NCBI RefSeq assembly: GCF_014805625.2
Contig: NW_023998493.1
Span: 1,784,082-1,848,081, forward strand
Direction of reading: 5' to 3'
Length of the DNA: 64,000 nt
Source of the DNA: Glossina fuscipes
Lineage: Eukaryota; Arthropoda; Insecta; Diptera; Glossinidae
Part shown: positions 59,316-64,000 of the stretch, piece after piece
Numbering within the stretch: the stretch's first letter is position 1
Layout: the number at the start of each line of letters is the position of its first letter
The notes under the pieces: model-generated
Databases searched by the model: none
Told to the model about the DNA's origin: nothing
What the model saw: only the letters and a program-made list of their open reading frames with translations
Translations under genes and position numbers: made by a program

Positions 59316-60430
59316 GTACCTATTATGAAATGTAGACGGCTGACATTTGCTAAAACATACACACAAAGTTCTAAGTGTTTATTTTAGCACTTTTTTTATG
59401 TTTGCTACTTATTACTTATAAGGCAAAAAACAAAGTGTAGGGCACGACGTGGCAGATTATTTTTTTTTATAGCACAATTAATTGGATATTATATTAAATA
59501 CCGATTAATATGTCGACGACCAGATATGTCGATCAATTTTTTCTTACCAATTCTGTTGATATGGATATCAAACAAGAATGATTGAAGAGTAGAAGGCCAG
59601 TTGTAATATGCTAAAAAGGATGAAATAAATTATGTGAAAAAATTTTTTTAAGTACTTAAAGGTTTGAGGCGTTTAGAAAAAAAGGATTTGAATGGATGGC
59701 TGGGATAAGATCATCTTTCAGCTTTTAGCCCACCAATATGAAAGCTTATTTATATATAGAGTAGCAAATAGTTGTTGTTTACATTTTAACAGTCAAAGTG
59801 ATAATGACTTTATTTTGAAATGATTGCTTGTTTTCTTTTCAACGTTTATTCTGCAGATAAGCAATATCATTTTTTTTATTTAAAATAATTTCGAATATTT
59901 TTACAGCTCAAGTACACAATAAAAGAATCTCGGTGCCATTTTCAGTCATTACATAAAATTGAAACCTTTTACCATTAATAGGCATTCACGCATTTGTCGT
60001 ATGTAAGTGAATAAAAAAAATAATTAAAGGTCAATATACTTAAGTCTTATCACCGTTTTAATGAAAAATGTTTATAATTGCAAATAAGAAGAAGGACGAG
60101 AGATTTTAATTTTTCTAAATGGAAACCAATTACCGCAGCATGGCAATTGGAAGGTGAAGGGCATCCAGCCAAATATATTATTTAGTGTTCCTCAAATTAC
60201 GTTAGTGAATTTTCTAAATTAATATAGTTTTTGGTAATTTATATAAATATCGCACCAATGTTGTTATAATGTTCTCTCATTGGGAAACGAAAATCTGTAA
60301 ATTGAAAGCTGAAAAATTGTAAATTGAATAAGTGATAAAAAGAAATTGGAAAATATAAAGCTCTAATACGACCCCATTTCATAAAAGACGCTAAGTAGTG
60401 TAACCTTCCAAAATAAAAAAAACGATTTTT
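59316..60430. other. Intergenic region without recognised gene
   Basis: AT-rich, short frames only, no known repeat noted. Confidence 0.5.
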
Positions 60431-60434
60431 CTGA

Positions 60435-61832
60435 GGACAACTTAACTAACTTTTTAGAGTTTACTTGTGACGCTTTTAAGGCTTTCTCTAATGAGTCACG
60501 AACTGATGTCATATACCCAGACTTTGCAAAGCTTTTGACCGTATGAATCATAAGTGACTTGCTGAAATGGATAAACCCCTATCTTCATAATAGATCATTC
60601 AGAGTTCTTCTCAAATTTTGCAATTCCGATGAACTTCCCATGATGTCAGCATCTCTCAGAGTAGCCACTTAGCATCCCTGTTACTTCTCTTGTAGATTAA
60701 CGTTCTTTCATCGGTGATTAAGCAAGTCAGATCCTATCCTAATGAACACGGATGACGTTCAGTTGTTCTTTTCGTCCGCTTCCCCTGTCTCTTTCAATAC
60801 GATCTAAATAATTCGGTTGAATAACATAACTTGAATGACATAACTTTATGAACTAACTTTAAGAACGATATGATTTGCCACAGGGCAACACATTCCTTCC
60901 CAAAAATCGGAAATGGTAGCCTTGTTCACGGATGTAGGGATTTATTTGATCAAAGATTACATTGCACATTGAGCTGTTCACGAATAAAGTTTAGTAAGCA
61001 GTTGGCATTATGAGATATTAGTCCAAAGAGCTTGACGAACCGTAAGTAACAAAAAGACTGTACATGAGTTTGGTGAGACCATCATTTAATGCCTTGATTG
61101 GATGATCCCCTTTCTACAAGGGTTGCGTTGATTCATTGGAATCACTTTAAAAGGAATTTTTGCTTTTTACCGTTAGGAATTTGGATTGGATCTACCAGTC
61201 TTCTTGGCACCCTATGAAAATAGATTGCTCTCTGTAGCATTACCTTCACTGCAGAAATATATGTTTATCCCGGGCGTTTCATTCTTAGTTGAAATAATAA
61301 GAAATGCTATCGACTGCCACTGCTCTATTGGGAGCTATTAACTTCAACGTTCCTAACCGTGCCTTCAAAAATGTTATTTTCATGGAATTTAGTCAATGTG
61401 GATATGGTTTTGACCTTTTGAGTTTAGTCAGTGTGGTCTACAAAAGTTTACATGATATACAAAATTTTATGCAAATATCGGATTCTTTAAATACGATCTG
61501 AAATAACTCTCCTTAATATGCGTGTCTTGCCTATGACGGATATAATTTTCAAAGGTTCGTATGATTCGTAATTAAACCAGTCATTACTGCCAAGATTTTC
61601 CATATTTGCATCGGTTTAGTCGTTGACTCTTAGCCTAGATCTGCACTGGCTGCCAGGGTGCCACTATGTTAGAAAGATACATGCTTTTTTTCTTTTTGCA
61701 CCTTTATTGTTTTTATATTTGCATTTTATAAAAGTTAGTTCCAGTGTTTAGCTTAAGTTTTTACTTTACGTTATTTGGCTGTTATTTTAGTGCAGCTGAA
61801 TTGCATAGTAAATAAATAAATAAATAAGAATA
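60435..61832 (+). mobile_element. Jockey-like element, decayed copy with 3' tail
   Basis: Frame pieces: FLEFTCDAFKAFSNESRTDV, HNRSFRVLLK, then DPILMNTDDVQLFFSS, in which the YADD box has changed to NTDD. Further on: SKELDEP-like, NAIDCHCS and INFNVPNRAFKNVIFMEFSQ (frame 61304-61501). It ends in an (AATA)n tail at about 61808-61830. It is the 3' two-thirds of the same family as the 16 kb copy, and more diverged. Confidence 0.75.
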
Positions 61833-62179
61833 TATAATACAAGCCATCGTTTCTTGGAAAGTACGTTGATCGAGGATCCATGCTTTATTAATTTTGTTTT
61901 TTCACCTGACTGATTTTAGCAATAGTGGTTTTCTCTCCTTTTTTTCCTGGTGTTCATTTACGATCTCCTATGCACAACGGAGAACCGTATCAACCCGTTT
62001 GCAAGCGACATCATCTTGCGTCATTCGTTTTCCTTTAGTAAGAGACAATGCAGCAATGAGATACAGAGCAGACGCTGCATCTTGAGTGACACTCTAACGC
62101 CGGACCTCATGAAAACATTTGAATGTGGTCGGGTAAATAACGTAAGCTTAAATTTTTAAAATTAGAGTGTAACTCGCAT
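61833..62179. other. Spacer between two retrotransposon fragments
   Basis: May belong to the 5' side of the following non-LTR fragment, but no motif is readable. Confidence 0.4.
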
Positions 62180-62610
62180 GTATTGGCGGGACGTTACACG
62201 CTTTGCTCGAGGCCCTCGGTCACATACAGCGAAAGGCTCAGACCCTCATGGGTGACGAAAGTGTATCCAGAACTCTGGTTATCTTTGAGCACCGACGTAA
62301 TGTGGGCTATGTTGCGTCCATGTGCAGGTACTGTTAGGGTAAGTGTTCTACGCAGCAGAAAGTGTTCTCACCCACTCTTCTTGGTGGTACTCGTATACTG
62401 TACAACACGTTACCGCGACTCGTCGTTTTATAAGCCGTACTGTTTGCCTCTGGAACTGCTTACCAGCGGCGGTCTTTCCTGACGTACCGCATGTTTTTAT
62501 TTACAAATCGAACTTTCACTACTACGAACTTTCAACACTACTTTCTTTCTTCACTTCGCTTTTCCTGTAACTCTTCTTGAGCACCACCATAGGGGAGCGT
62601 GGGCCTCCAC
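62180..62610 (+). mobile_element. Non-LTR retrotransposon C-terminal fragment (CR1/Jockey type)
   Basis: Shifting frames give KAQTLMGDESVSRTLVIFEH, RRNVGYVASMCRYC, then YNTLPRLVVL, WNCLPAAVFPDVPHVF and YKSNFHYYELS. This is the end of a non-LTR polyprotein after reverse transcriptase (the EHRRNV and WNxLPAxVFP motifs are typical). It is a different family from the Jockey copies above. A microsatellite-like TC-rich end follows at about 62640-62690. Confidence 0.65.
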
Positions 62611-62639
62611 CGTAGGAGATATCGCCTGAGTGGCTGGTC

Positions 62640-64000
62640 ATAGAGGAAAAAAGAAAAAAAAATGCTCTCTCTCCTTCGCTTTTTCAATTTCGTCTTCCCA
62701 ATAGTAGAAGATTCAATTTTAAAATTTTAAAGAGCTAATGTAAGTGTTTTGATTGTAATAAATACATCTTGGAAAAATTTGGGAATAGTTGTTTTGTATT
62801 TTGATATATCTCCTTCCAAGACTTCGTCTAATGGAGCCCTCCTAACGCATATAATTTCTGGTTCATATCTCTGCCAGTTAATTTAAAATTTCTTTTACCT
62901 CCAATTTTGGCCGGATTTCATATCGGTTAGATTTAAAGCGTTGATAAATATAACGGCGAAATGAAAAAACATTTATTTGCCGAAGAATTTTTGCTTTCTA
63001 GCACAGAGTATTAAAAAGGTTACTCTAGGGCAAAAAGCTCACTCGTATTTGCTTTTCATTTCAATTATCTGAATACCTTTGTAAGGAAACCAAGATATAC
63101 AGTATAGTCATATAGGTTTTGCAATTTCATTTAATTTGAACGCCCAACATAAAACTTCCGTGCATGCTTTGCAATGTATGTTGATAATGCTGTTTGTTAT
63201 AGTATAGAATAAAAGTTGCGTTAAAAAACCAATTTTGAGTATCGCTCAGCATGTGTATAAAACAAAACAAATGTCATTACTCACAGAATTGTTTTCGTTT
63301 TCAAATAGTTTTTTTCATTTTCCTTTTTTGCTGAATAAACAAACTTTGCATTCAAATGAGTTTAATGAGAATGCATTCTCGTTTTTTCATATGTTTAACC
63401 GCCGTTTGCTGGCTTTTTGCCGCTCGCATGCGAGCGAATGTAGAGTCTTTTTTAGATCCCCTGTCATCGACAATTCATTCATTTTGTAGTATTCGCTATG
63501 CAAACTTAAACACGTCCGTACGTGCTGTTGGTGGTGACAGAAGCATTTATTGCAAGATGCTTTAACATTAAGTTATGATTTGATAGTTTTCTGATAGTTT
63601 GATCAAATGATATATGGAAACTCAGCTTTAATTTTCTTAAAAAGAAAAATTGAAATTTCTATACCTTTCATTTTCAAGTGATAATCTTCAATCTTAAATT
63701 GTGAGATAAGTTTGAGAGCACACGAAAAGTATGCCCCATTGTGTAAGTGGAACTTTTCGAATATATATTTGTAACTGACAGTTGGGGATGGATATTGAAT
63801 ATGGGCTGGATACGTCCAATTTTAATTAATAATATCCTGACATTTTAGGAAATAGATGTTGCGATTGATGCTGTACAAGAGAAAATTCGTGCGGTAACAT
63901 TCTGAATGAAATCACGACATTTTGTGCCGTAACTACTTTACACATCAACGATCCAAACTATATTTCATGTACTCGAAAATTGATGTCTTTTTCTTTGATT
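62640..64000. other. Right end of window, no recognised gene
   Basis: AT-rich with only short frames. The overlapping frames at 63235-63565 have no recognisable features. Confidence 0.5.

Overview
The window is nuclear DNA from a higher fly (Diptera, most likely Schizophora). It is AT-rich, its genes have many short introns of about 50-80 bp, and its five intact genes are clear orthologues or family members of fly genes. Most of the rest is decayed transposable elements, dispersed repeats and gene fragments. I cannot name the species.

Layout. 1-6.3 kb: an SMPD4 (neutral sphingomyelinase 3) orthologue on the minus strand, 8 exons, 768 codons. 6.3-22 kb: transposon-rich DNA holding a minus-strand non-LTR element with an RNase H domain, split by a tRNA-derived SINE; a succinate-semialdehyde dehydrogenase (SSADH) tail pseudogene; a short 30-nt-repeat reading frame; several Jockey-like copies, two of them tail to tail; and a mariner remnant. 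22.2-24.7 kb: a BTB-BACK-Kelch gene on the minus strand, whose start codon is split by an intron. 25-30 kb: non-LTR, Harbinger and mariner remnants.

31-41 kb is the compact conserved block. DNALI1 (axonemal inner-arm dynein light chain, plus strand) converges on the spliceosomal helicase aquarius (minus strand, 10 exons, 1481 codons). Their stop codons are 60 bp apart. A methuselah-type GPCR that I take to be mthl5 lies whole inside a 4.0 kb aquarius intron, on the opposite strand. From memory, the CG numbers of the Drosophila counterparts of SMPD4, mthl5 and DNALI1 are close together (CG6962, CG6965, CG6971), which would fit conserved linkage with Kelch and transposons added; this needs checking.

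41-64 kb: no intact gene seen. It holds a proteasome-assembly-chaperone-2 (PSMG2) pseudogene, one isolated exon-like frame (49.16-49.31 kb), a nested non-LTR pair, a Tc1-type remnant, the most complete mariner, another Jockey-like copy and many copies of one dispersed repeat (called family A here).

I found no convincing undescribed biological system. The better leads are the tRNA-derived SINE, the split-start Kelch gene, the nested and convergent aquarius locus, the tail-to-tail Jockey palindrome, and the unassigned exon-like frames. Exon borders were read by eye from splice consensus, reading phase and family knowledge. Transposon borders are approximate.
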